DNA of 64,000 bases. It comes from Mesohalobacter halotolerans (lineage in GTDB: Bacteria > Bacteroidota > Bacteroidia > Flavobacteriales > Flavobacteriaceae). Positions within the stretch are counted from its first letter, which is position 1. Every line of letters begins with the position of its first letter. The notes under the pieces were generated by a model. That model saw only the letters and a list, made by a program, of their open reading frames with translations, searched no databases and was not told where the DNA came from. Below, one piece after another: positions 54,673 to 63,076 of the stretch. The stretch is from assembly GCF_006120725.1 (NCBI RefSeq), contig NZ_SWMU01000002.1, positions 434,001-498,000 on the forward strand, in the 5' to 3' direction. A program made the position numbers and the translations under genes.

Positions 54673-55062
54673 TTAATTCTGACGGTTTTTAGCTTCAATG
54701 CTTAAGGTAGCGTGTGGGACTAATTTTAAGCGTTCTTTCTGAATTAATTTTCCCGTCACTCGGCAAATCCCGTAAGATTTGTTTTCTATCCTGACTAAAG
54801 CATTTTTTAAATCTCTGATAAATTTTTCTTGACGGATAGCCAATTGAGAATTAGCTTCTTTACTTAAGGTACTACTACCATCATCAAAAGATTTAAAAGT
54901 TGGCGCGGTATCTTCTGTATCATTAGCACTTCCGTTCTTGTAAGCATCGATGTAGATGTTGAGTTGCTTCTCAGCATTTTTAATCTTGTCTTCAATAAGC
55001 ACTCTAAATTCTGCTAACTCAGCATCTGAATATCGTTCAGGTTGTTTAGTTGTCGTTGTCAT
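54673..55062 (-). CDS. DksA/TraR family protein with degenerate zinc finger
   Basis: A 129-residue protein with the DksA layout: two coiled-coil helices (about 12-90; ELAEFRVLIEDKIKNAEKQ, and IRQEKFIRDLKNALVRIENKSYG), and a C-terminal segment YGICRVTGKLIQKERLKLVPHA that is in place of the four-cysteine zinc ribbon. Only one of the four ligands (Cys) is left, as in some Bacteroidota homologues. DksA proteins bind the RNA polymerase secondary channel and act with ppGpp. Its start overlaps no gene; it ends the leftward ileS pair, one base after the ileS stop. Confidence 0.9.
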   Translation of the reverse strand: MTTTTKQPERYSDAELAEFRVLIEDKIKNAEKQLNIYIDAYKNGSANDTEDTAPTFKSFDDGSSTLSKEANSQLAIRQEKFIRDLKNALVRIENKSYGICRVTGKLIQKERLKLVPHATLSIEAKNRQN

Positions 55063-55063
55063 T

Positions 55064-58000
55064 CTATTTCTTTTTTAATGTTATAACGGTATGCACATCG
55101 TCAAATTCAATTTCTCTTCCGTTTTTGATTTGGTCTGCAAAAATAATGTTTTCAGTTAAAGTTTCTCTCTTGATATACGTTAAATTTTCTTCTACAGCGT
55201 TTATGATATTGTTATCATTCTGAATACTAATATCGATATGATCCGTCACGTTTAAATCAGAATCTTTGCGTAGGTTTTGAATTCTGTTGACCAATTCTCT
55301 CGCAATACCTTCATTTTTAAGTTTTTCGTCGATATGTATGTCTAAAGCAACTGTAATATTATTTTGAGAAGCGACTAACCAACCTTCTATGTCTTGTGAG
55401 GTAATTTCAACTTCATCAATACTTAAGGTTTCAGGGTTGCCATTAATTTCAACTTCAATCTGACCATCGCTTTCAATTTTTGCAATATCAGATTTAGTCA
55501 ATTGATTTACAGCTTTAACAGCAAACTTCATGTCTTTACCGTATTTTGGTCCTAAAACTTTAAAGTTTGGTTTTATGCTTTTAATGAGTAAATCAGAAGT
55601 ATCATCAATAAATTCGATGGTTTTGACATTAACTTCAGATTTAATTAAGTCTGCTACAGCTTCAACATCGGCTTTAAAATTTTGATCTAATACGGGTATC
55701 ATTATACGTTTTAAAGGCTGTCTCACTTTAATTTTTTCTTTTTTCCGTAAGGATAAAACTAAAGATGAAATGATTTGTGCTGTATGCATTTTTTCTTCTA
55801 GAGATTTATTAATCATAGAAGTATCAGCTTTTGGAAAATCTGCTAAATGCACACTTTCTGGAACGTCTTTATCTAAAACCGAAGTCAAGTCCTGGTAAAG
55901 TCTATCTGCAAAAAACGGTGCTACAGGGGCAATTAATTTTGAAATATCTAATAAACACGTGAAAAGTGTTTGGTAGGCAGAAATTTTATCCTGTTCGTAA
56001 TCGCCTTTCCAAAAACGTCTTCGGCTTAATCTGACATACCAATTTGATAAATTTTCTTGCACAAAATCTGAAATGGCTCTGGTGGCCTTAGTCGGTTCAT
56101 AATCTGCATAAAACGCATCAACATCTTGAATCAGCGTATGCAATTCAGATAAAATCCAACGGTCTATTTCCGGTCTTTGCTCGAGAAAAACATCGACTTC
56201 TTCATATTGAAAGTTGTCAATGTTAGCATACAATGTAAAGAATGAATAGGTATTGTAAAGCGTTCCAAAAAATTTACGTTGCACTTCTCCTATGCCGTTC
56301 AAGTCAAATTTGAGATTATCCCAAGGATTGGCATTGCTAATCATATACCATCGTGTAGCATCAGGTCCGTAAGTTTTTAAAGTTTCAAATGGATCTACAG
56401 CATTACCGAGACGTTTAGACATCTTTTGTCCGTTTTTGTCAAGAACCAATCCATTAGAAACCACATTTTTATATGCCACATCTTCAAAAACTAGTGTAGC
56501 GATGGCGTGAAGCGTATAAAACCAACCTCTTGTTTGGTCAACACCTTCAGCTATAAAATCGGCGGTCTTTTTTTTGTTTTCAACTTCTTTGGTGTTTTCA
56601 AAAGGATAATGCCATTGTGCATACGGCATTGAACCGGAATCAAACCAAACATCAATTAAATCGGGTTCTCGCTTCATCGGTTCGCCTTGATCTGAGACTA
56701 ATATAACGTCATCAACTATATTTTTGTGAATATCGACATCGGCATAATTTTCATCTGAAAAGTCATTAACCTTAAAATCAGCAAAAGGATTTTCTTGCAT
56801 TATACCGGCTTCTACTGATTTGTCTATTTCTTGTTTTAATGTAGAAATGGAATCAATAATTTTTTCTGCTTTGCCATCTTCTGTTCGCCATATCGGTAAT
56901 GGTATTCCCCAATAACGCGAGCGGGATAAGTTCCAATCATTGGCATTGGCGAGCCAGTTGCCAAAACGGCCTTCGCCTGTAGATTTGGGTTTCCAATTGA
57001 TGGTATTATTGAGTTCAACCATTTTGTCTTTAAACTCAGTAACTTTGATAAACCAGGAATCTAAGGGATAATACAAGATAGGCTTGTCTGTTCGCCAGCA
57101 ATTGGGATATGAGTGAAGGTATTTTTCGACTTTAAAGGCTTTGTTTTCTTCTTTTAATTTAATCGCTATTTCAACATCTGTAGACTTTTCAGGGGCTTTT
57201 CCGTCTTCGTAATACTCATTTTTGACATATTTTCCAGCAAACTCGCCCATCTCAGGTCTAAATTTTCCTTTTAAATCCACCAATGGCACGAGATTATCTT
57301 GCTCATCTTTAACAAGTAATCCTGGCACTTCAGGCTGCGCTTGTTTAGCCACCATGGCATCGTCTGCACCAAAGGTCGGTGCGGTGTGAACAATACCTGT
57401 TCCATCTTCAGTCGTAACGAAATCTCCGGCAATTACCCTAAAGGCATTCTCCGGATTGTGATAAGGTTTGGCATAAGGTAAAAGTTGTTCGTATTTTATT
57501 TCTAATAAATCTTCTCCTTTAAAAGCCTTTGTGATAAAATACGGGATTTTTTTATCAGTTGATTTAAACTCAGATAGCTTTTGCTCATCATCTACGGCAA
57601 CAAACTTTTTGCCAAATTCTTTTGACACTAAATCTTTTGCAATAATTACCGTGATTGGTTTAAATGTATATTGATTAAAGGTTTTTACAGCAACGTAATT
57701 TATTTTTTTACCAACGGTCAGCGCTGTATTACTTGGTAACGTCCATGGTGTGGTTGTCCAAGCCAAAAAGAAAATATCACCCTTGAATGTCTTAAGGCTT
57801 TCGGGCAAAGTGTCTTTAACTGCTTTAAATTGAGCGGTAACCGTTGTGTCTGATACATCCTGATAAGTCCCGGGTTGGTTGAGTTCGTGAGAACTTAAAC
57901 CTGTTCCTGCTTTTGGTGAATAAGGCTGGATGGTGTAGCCTTTGTAAATCAAACCTTTATTATAGATTTGAGCTAGCAGCCACCAAACGCTCTCCATATA

Positions 58001-58468
58001 TTTTGGCGTGTATGTGATATACGGATTATCCATATCTACCCAATAGCCAATTTTTTTGGTCAAGTCGTTCCAAACATCAGTATAACGCATGACGGTTTTT
58101 TTGCATGCGGCGTTATAGTCTTCTACCGATATTTTTTTACCAATATCTTCCTTGGTAATACCTAGTTCTTTTTCAACGCTTAATTCTACAGGTAAGCCAT
58201 GCGTATCCCAACCGGCTTTTCGATCTACACGATAACCTTTTTGGGTTTTGTATCGGCAAAAAATATCTTTGATAGTTCTTGCCATGACATGGTGAATTCC
58301 AGGTAAACCATTTGCAGATGGCGGGCCTTCAAAAAAGATAAAAGGTTTGTCTTCTGGTTTTTGGTCAACACTTTTTTTAAAAATATCATGTTTTTGCCAA
58401 TACGCCAATATGTCATTGGCAGTTTCTACCAAATTCAAGCCTTGATATTCCGGAAAGCTTTTGCCCAT
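55064..58468 (-). CDS. ileS: Isoleucyl-tRNA synthetase, IleRS2 type
   Basis: A 1,134-residue class I aminoacyl-tRNA synthetase. The nucleotide motif 'HIGH' is read as GIHH at residues 57-60 (PSANGLPGIHHVM), a swap of the first and third residues; the KMSKR motif is intact (GQKMSKRLGN). The editing domain lies in the middle. The sequence WFDSGSMPYAQWHYPFEN is like eukaryotic and IleRS2-type enzymes, in line with the length and the lack of the C-terminal zinc finger of IleRS1. IleRS2 forms resist mupirocin, and the swapped GxHH motif has been tied to very high resistance. The dksA-like gene follows in the same direction with a one-base gap. Confidence 0.95.
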   Translation of the reverse strand: MGKSFPEYQGLNLVETANDILAYWQKHDIFKKSVDQKPEDKPFIFFEGPPSANGLPGIHHVMARTIKDIFCRYKTQKGYRVDRKAGWDTHGLPVELSVEKELGITKEDIGKKISVEDYNAACKKTVMRYTDVWNDLTKKIGYWVDMDNPYITYTPKYMESVWWLLAQIYNKGLIYKGYTIQPYSPKAGTGLSSHELNQPGTYQDVSDTTVTAQFKAVKDTLPESLKTFKGDIFFLAWTTTPWTLPSNTALTVGKKINYVAVKTFNQYTFKPITVIIAKDLVSKEFGKKFVAVDDEQKLSEFKSTDKKIPYFITKAFKGEDLLEIKYEQLLPYAKPYHNPENAFRVIAGDFVTTEDGTGIVHTAPTFGADDAMVAKQAQPEVPGLLVKDEQDNLVPLVDLKGKFRPEMGEFAGKYVKNEYYEDGKAPEKSTDVEIAIKLKEENKAFKVEKYLHSYPNCWRTDKPILYYPLDSWFIKVTEFKDKMVELNNTINWKPKSTGEGRFGNWLANANDWNLSRSRYWGIPLPIWRTEDGKAEKIIDSISTLKQEIDKSVEAGIMQENPFADFKVNDFSDENYADVDIHKNIVDDVILVSDQGEPMKREPDLIDVWFDSGSMPYAQWHYPFENTKEVENKKKTADFIAEGVDQTRGWFYTLHAIATLVFEDVAYKNVVSNGLVLDKNGQKMSKRLGNAVDPFETLKTYGPDATRWYMISNANPWDNLKFDLNGIGEVQRKFFGTLYNTYSFFTLYANIDNFQYEEVDVFLEQRPEIDRWILSELHTLIQDVDAFYADYEPTKATRAISDFVQENLSNWYVRLSRRRFWKGDYEQDKISAYQTLFTCLLDISKLIAPVAPFFADRLYQDLTSVLDKDVPESVHLADFPKADTSMINKSLEEKMHTAQIISSLVLSLRKKEKIKVRQPLKRIMIPVLDQNFKADVEAVADLIKSEVNVKTIEFIDDTSDLLIKSIKPNFKVLGPKYGKDMKFAVKAVNQLTKSDIAKIESDGQIEVEINGNPETLSIDEVEITSQDIEGWLVASQNNITVALDIHIDEKLKNEGIARELVNRIQNLRKDSDLNVTDHIDISIQNDNNIINAVEENLTYIKRETLTENIIFADQIKNGREIEFDDVHTVITLKKK

Positions 58469-58645
58469 AATGCTGATTTAATCGTAAAGTTTGCGAAATT
58501 AATGAAATTATACCAAATTAAACTTTATTTCTAATGGAATTGATTCATATCATCTTTTGCCTAAACTTTAATATTTAAATAAAACAACAAAGCCTTTTCT
58601 CTTCAGTAATAAAGCTTAATTTTGCGCGCTTATTTTTATCAATTT

Positions 58646-60172
58646 ATGAAATCATATTTACACCTCTTTGATTTTCAACAAAAAGTAAATTATAAAACCG
58701 AAGTCTTATCGGGTTTAACCGTCGCTTTAGCTTTAGTCCCTGAGGCGGTGGCTTTTGCATTAATTGCTGGCTTATCGCCGCTTACTGGTCTTTATGCCGC
58801 TTTTGTCATGGGCTTAGTCACTTCTATTTTTGGTGGTCGTCCAGGCATGATTTCTGGGGCAACTGGAGCTGTTGCTGTTGTCATTGTAGCTCTAGCCAAA
58901 ACGCATGGTGTGGAATATGTTTTTGCTACCGTGATTTTAGCCGGAATCATTCAATTCTTAGCTGGACTCCTCAAACTTGGTAAACTCATGCGACTGGTGC
59001 CACATCCGGTAATATTTGGATTTGTGAATGGCTTGGCAATTATCATTTTTATGTCACAGCTCGACCAATTTAAAGATGCGAGTGGTCAATGGCTTACAGG
59101 ACAGTCACTTTATATTATTTTAGGTTTAGTGCTATTAACTATGCTGATTATTTGGGGTTTACCCAAACTTACAAAAGTGGTTCCTGCCTCCTTAATGGCT
59201 ATACTTGCAGTGTTTGGCATTGTGGTCTTTTTTGGCATTGATACCAAAACCGTTGGCGATATTGCATCAATCAAAGGTGGTTTTCCACCGTTTAACATTC
59301 CCGATATTGCTTACTCCTGGGAAACATTTATGTTGATTTTACCTTATGCCGCTATTGTTGCTGGTGTGGGTTTGATAGAAAGTTTATTGACGCTAAATAT
59401 TGTGGATGAAATCACAGAAACACGAGGAAAAAGTAATAGAGAATCTATGGCTCAAGGTGCAGCAAACATGTTGTCAGGTTTATTTTCCGGTATGGGTGGT
59501 TGCGCCATGTTAGGACAGAGTTTAATTAACGTGTCTAACGGTGCCAGAGCAAGATTGTCTGGGATTGTAGCTTCAATTTTTTTGTTGGCTTTTGTGCTGT
59601 TTGGGTCGAGTTTAATCGAACAATTACCTATGGCAGCCTTAACAGGTCTGATGATTATGGTAGCTGTTGGAACTTTTGAATGGGCTAGTTTGAGAACCTT
59701 CAATAAATTTCCAAAATCTGATATCGTAGTGATGGTGTTAGTGACTTTAGTGACTGTTTTTCTACACAATTTAGCACTTGCAGTTGTGGTAGGCGTTATT
59801 ATTGCAGCTTTGGTTTTTGCTTGGGAAAACTCAAAACGAATTAGAGCTCGAAAGTATATTGACGAATCTGGTGTAAAACATTATGAAATATTTGGTCCAT
59901 TATTTTTTGCATCGACAGCTGTATTTAATTCCAAATTTGATGTCGCAAACGATCCTGAGGAAGTTATGATAGATTTTTCTGAAAGTCGTGTCGCAGACAT
60001 GTCGGCTATTGAAGCTTTAAATAAGTTAACCGAAAGATATCACAAACATGGCAAAAAGGTCTATATCAGAAATTTAGCCAGTAAAAGTCATCGAAAACTC
60101 ATCAAAGCCGATAAAATCATCAATGTTAATATTGTTGGTGATCCGAGAGAAGATAGGCTTGTTGAGAATTGA
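58646..60172 (+). CDS. SulP-family anion transporter with STAS domain
   Basis: I choose ATG 58646 (508 residues; MKSYLHLFDF), because the longer frame to a TTG at 58622 adds eight residues with no support. The membrane part has about 12-14 helices with the SulP signature VLSGLTVALALVPEAVAFA (near 20-40) and the GLMIMVAVGTFEWASL region; a C-terminal STAS domain (about 410-500) has MIDFSESRVADMSAIEAL. SulP proteins carry sulfate, bicarbonate or other anions; substrate not clear. The gene stands alone, 177 bases from ileS (divergent). Confidence 0.93.
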   Translation: MKSYLHLFDFQQKVNYKTEVLSGLTVALALVPEAVAFALIAGLSPLTGLYAAFVMGLVTSIFGGRPGMISGATGAVAVVIVALAKTHGVEYVFATVILAGIIQFLAGLLKLGKLMRLVPHPVIFGFVNGLAIIIFMSQLDQFKDASGQWLTGQSLYIILGLVLLTMLIIWGLPKLTKVVPASLMAILAVFGIVVFFGIDTKTVGDIASIKGGFPPFNIPDIAYSWETFMLILPYAAIVAGVGLIESLLTLNIVDEITETRGKSNRESMAQGAANMLSGLFSGMGGCAMLGQSLINVSNGARARLSGIVASIFLLAFVLFGSSLIEQLPMAALTGLMIMVAVGTFEWASLRTFNKFPKSDIVVMVLVTLVTVFLHNLALAVVVGVIIAALVFAWENSKRIRARKYIDESGVKHYEIFGPLFFASTAVFNSKFDVANDPEEVMIDFSESRVADMSAIEALNKLTERYHKHGKKVYIRNLASKSHRKLIKADKIINVNIVGDPREDRLVEN

Positions 60173-60308
60173 TAAGTGATTTTTTTATTTAGTATTTTGA
60201 TTTCATTAATTTAAAACTATACCCTATTTTAAATTTTTGAAATATTTTCAATCCTTTATGCCAAACTAAAGGTAATGATTTAGACTAACTAAACTAAATT
60301 CAATACAT

Positions 60309-60767
60309 ATGAAACTCATCAAAGAATTCAAAGAATTTGCCGTAAAAGGAAATATGATGGATATGGCTATCGGTATAATTATTGGCGTTGCTTTTAATGC
60401 GGTAGTCGATGTTTTGGTTAAACAGATTTTAATGCCACCACTATCACTGCTTACCGAAGGTGTGAAATTAAGCGATAAAAAAATAGTTCTAAGAGAAGCA
60501 TTCATTAATAGTAATGGAGAAATTATATCAGCTGAAGTCGCTATTGCTTATGGGGCTTTATTTGAAGCTTTGTTAGACTTTTTTGTCATAGGCGTAGTGG
60601 TATTTATCATCGTAAAGTTTATGAACCGCTTACGAAAAAAAGCACAGGATATAAATGACGTCAGCGTGGTCACACCTAAAGATATTGAATTGCTTTCTGA
60701 TCTAAAAAATTTAATGCAAGAACAAAACGACTTGCTGAAAAATAGAAAATCTGATTTGAGAAGTTAG
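60309..60767 (+). CDS. mscL: Large-conductance mechanosensitive channel
   Basis: A 152-residue channel protein that opens at high membrane tension. The N-terminal helix and TM1 read KEFKEFAVKGNMMDMAIG and IIIGVAFNAVVDVLVKQIL, the MscL signature; a periplasmic loop (about 45-75) and TM2 (about 85-105; LLDFFVIGVVVFIIVKF) follow, and the cytoplasmic helix is at the end (MQEQNDLLKNRK). Slightly longer than E. coli MscL (136). Together with the MscS gene at 4 kb it gives two osmotic release valves. Confidence 0.95.
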   Translation: MKLIKEFKEFAVKGNMMDMAIGIIIGVAFNAVVDVLVKQILMPPLSLLTEGVKLSDKKIVLREAFINSNGEIISAEVAIAYGALFEALLDFFVIGVVVFIIVKFMNRLRKKAQDINDVSVVTPKDIELLSDLKNLMQEQNDLLKNRKSDLRS

Positions 60768-60831
60768 ATTGTAGGTGTGAGATTTAAGACTATAGATTGT
60801 AGACGAATGACTAACGACTCATAACCCAACC

Positions 60832-61536
60832 CTAATCCTGTAATCTAAAAACCCTTTTCAATAAGTCAGAGGTTCTGGCATTGATATCGTTACGTATTTT
60901 GGTTTCTTCAACGGCTATCATTGTAAATACGCCTTCAAGGGCTTGTTGAGTGACATATTCAGATAAATTAGGCTCAACATCTTCTGTTAAAGGTAAAGTA
61001 TTGTATTTGTTAATGGCTGTCGTCCATATTTGATTGGCTCCAACCTTTCCGAGCGACTGTTCTACTTGGGGATAAAATTTTTGATAAAGCTCATCTGTTG
61101 TCTTTTGCTGAAGATATTGGGTAGCGGCTTGACTATCACCCATTAAAATCTGTTTAGCGTCTTGAAACGTCATGTCTTTTACAGCATTGACAAATATGGG
61201 TGTAGCTTCTTTTACTGCGTCAGAAGCTGCATCGTTCATCAACTTTAATCCTTCATCAGCTAAGTCTCCTAAACCTATCTTACGCAAGGTATTATCTACC
61301 TTTTGTAATTCTTCAGGCAACAATATTTTAACCATTTCATTGTTATAAAACCCATCTTGAGATGACAATTTTGTGACCTGATGCTCAACACCATTTAATA
61401 AAGCTTCTTTCAAAGCCGAACCAATTTGCGATTCGGTAATTTCTGCGTTTTCTTCGAGAACAGTTTCAGCAACACTTTGTAATTCAGCACAGGAAAGCGC
61501 TGAAAAAACAGAAATTAATACAACTAATTTTTTCAT
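60832..61536 (-). CDS. DUF4197 domain lipoprotein
   Basis: A 234-residue exported protein with a lipobox at ALSCAEL (Cys16). The rest is the alpha-helical DUF4197 domain: ITESQIGSALKEALLNGVEH near the start, MVKILLPEELQKVDNTLRKIG, and FQDAKQILMGDSQAATQYLQ. Function of DUF4197 proteins is unknown. Its ATG overlaps the DUF192 gene by four bases, so it belongs to a leftward group lgt-DUF192-DUF4197. Confidence 0.87.
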   Translation of the reverse strand: MKKLVVLISVFSALSCAELQSVAETVLEENAEITESQIGSALKEALLNGVEHQVTKLSSQDGFYNNEMVKILLPEELQKVDNTLRKIGLGDLADEGLKLMNDAASDAVKEATPIFVNAVKDMTFQDAKQILMGDSQAATQYLQQKTTDELYQKFYPQVEQSLGKVGANQIWTTAINKYNTLPLTEDVEPNLSEYVTQQALEGVFTMIAVEETKIRNDINARTSDLLKRVFRLQD

Positions 61537-62018
61537 TGTTTTAAAATTTTAAACTCTACACTTAAACTGTCAGACAGTTTATATTGATTAACAAACCCCG
61601 CATTGACTTCCAAAACATATTGAGCCGGTTGTTCCGCTCGAATGGGATTTTCATTGTAGGGTTGAGCATTTTTATTGATTTCAACGATTTGCTTTTCAGC
61701 ATTAATATAAATCAAATCTAAAGGAATTTGAGTATTCTTCATATAAAACGTCGGACGTGGTCGTTCATCTTGATACATAAACAACATGCCTTGATCCATT
61801 TCCATAGACGATCGGTGCATCAAACCTGTTTGCTGTTCGTAATCGCTTTTTGCAAGTTCAATAGCTATAGTTTTTATAGTATCATTTTTATCAATAAAAT
61901 ACAATTCACCTTCCTTTTCAAACGTAATTTCTATAGGTTTTACGGTTTTGTCTTTGTTGTTTTTGCAAGCAAAAAATAGACATAAAAAAACCAGAACGCT
62001 AAATTTAAAAATCTTCAT
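61533..62018 (-). CDS. DUF192 domain lipoprotein
   Basis: A 161-residue lipoprotein (Cys18 in LFFACKNN). The DUF192 domain spans about 40-160, with the hallmarks QQTGLMHRSSMEMDQGMLFM and FYMKNTQIPLDLIYI, and ending AQYVLEVNAGFV. The domain is found in many bacteria and archaea, and its function is not known. The start overlaps lgt by 14 bases, and the end overlaps the DUF4197 gene by four. Confidence 0.9.
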   Translation of the reverse strand: MKIFKFSVLVFLCLFFACKNNKDKTVKPIEITFEKEGELYFIDKNDTIKTIAIELAKSDYEQQTGLMHRSSMEMDQGMLFMYQDERPRPTFYMKNTQIPLDLIYINAEKQIVEINKNAQPYNENPIRAEQPAQYVLEVNAGFVNQYKLSDSLSVEFKILKQ

Positions 62019-62838
62019 TGGATTTTGCTTTTAGTTGACTGACGTAAATGATCACAATACCAATAACAATCATTGGTAAACTCAACAATTGCCCTGTATT
62101 AATCACCCAGTCAGCACGCTCTGCAACTTGAGGTTCTTTAGAATATTCAACCACAAAACGAATCGACCACAATAAGGTGAAAAAAATACCGAAAAGCATG
62201 CCTAATTTTTTAGAAATATTGGTTTTCCAATACAAGTAATAAAGAAAGACAAACAATAGCAAATAACAACCAGATTCATATAGTTGAGAGGGATGCCGAG
62301 CAAAATCTTCACCTAATTTTTTAAAAATCACCCCGTAGTCTGAATTGGTAGGTTTTCCAATAATTTCTGAGTTTAAAAAGTTACCAATTCTAACAAAAAC
62401 ACCGCCAAAGGAAACTGGAATCACAATACGATCTAGCACCCAAAATATATTTTTTTGTAGTACTTTTTTTGAATAAAAATACATGGCAGTCGCAATTCCA
62501 ATAGCAGCGCCATGACTGGCTAAACCTGCAAATCCCGTAAACTTGAAAGTTGGTACAAATTGAAATGGCAGAAAAACAGATAAAAAATCCTGAGTAAACA
62601 ACTCCGGTTGATAAAAAATCACATGGCCTAATCTTGCGCCTAACAAAGTTCCTATGACAGTATAAATTAAAACTTTATCTAGTTTATCCATAGACAAACC
62701 TTCGTTTTTGTAGATGGCTTTCATCAAATACCAGCCCGATACAAAGGCAATGAGAAACATCAAGCTGTAAAATCTAAGTGTAAAAACACCTAAATCTATG
62801 CCCAATGGTGGATCCCAGGTTATTGAAAATATATTCAT
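62005..62838 (-). CDS. lgt: Phosphatidylglycerol:prolipoprotein diacylglyceryl transferase
   Basis: A 277-residue inner-membrane enzyme that attaches diacylglycerol to the lipobox Cys of prolipoproteins. About seven helices are present. The Lgt signature VRIGNFLNSEIIGKPT (near 150-165), the conserved RHPSQLYES motif (about 189-197), and GARLGHVIFY (about 67-76) are visible. It serves the many lipoproteins in this window. First gene of the lgt-DUF192-DUF4197 group. Confidence 0.95.
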   Translation of the reverse strand: MNIFSITWDPPLGIDLGVFTLRFYSLMFLIAFVSGWYLMKAIYKNEGLSMDKLDKVLIYTVIGTLLGARLGHVIFYQPELFTQDFLSVFLPFQFVPTFKFTGFAGLASHGAAIGIATAMYFYSKKVLQKNIFWVLDRIVIPVSFGGVFVRIGNFLNSEIIGKPTNSDYGVIFKKLGEDFARHPSQLYESGCYLLLFVFLYYLYWKTNISKKLGMLFGIFFTLLWSIRFVVEYSKEPQVAERADWVINTGQLLSLPMIVIGIVIIYVSQLKAKSNEDF

Positions 62839-62974
62839 AATTGTAATTTTGGGGTTAAAGATATTTATAAGTTAAGTGTTGGTGGAATATTGTTGGTTAT
62901 TTTTTTAAAGTTTTCGAATGAAGACTTTGTTCCTTTGATGTCTTTTGAGGTTTTGACTTCTGGTTTTTTGTTCG

Positions 62975-63002
62975 AGATTTCATATTTTTATTTATGAAAT
63001 CT
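62975..63002. terminator. 10-bp hairpin between prfB and lgt
   Basis: AGATTTCATA (62975-62984) pairs fully with TATGAAATCT (62993-63002) around an 8-base loop. It lies after the leftward prfB stop. A strong T run on the minus-strand side is missing, so the terminator call is tentative. Confidence 0.4.
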
Positions 63003-63076
63003 TACATTTTTAGACTGGTAAGCTCATAAACTTTAAACTCTTTTTTTCATAAAACTGTAAACCCATTAACTATAAA

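Noticed and set aside
60768-60831. Possible small gene between mscL and the DUF4197 gene
   Set aside because: Only 64 bases with stops in all frames.
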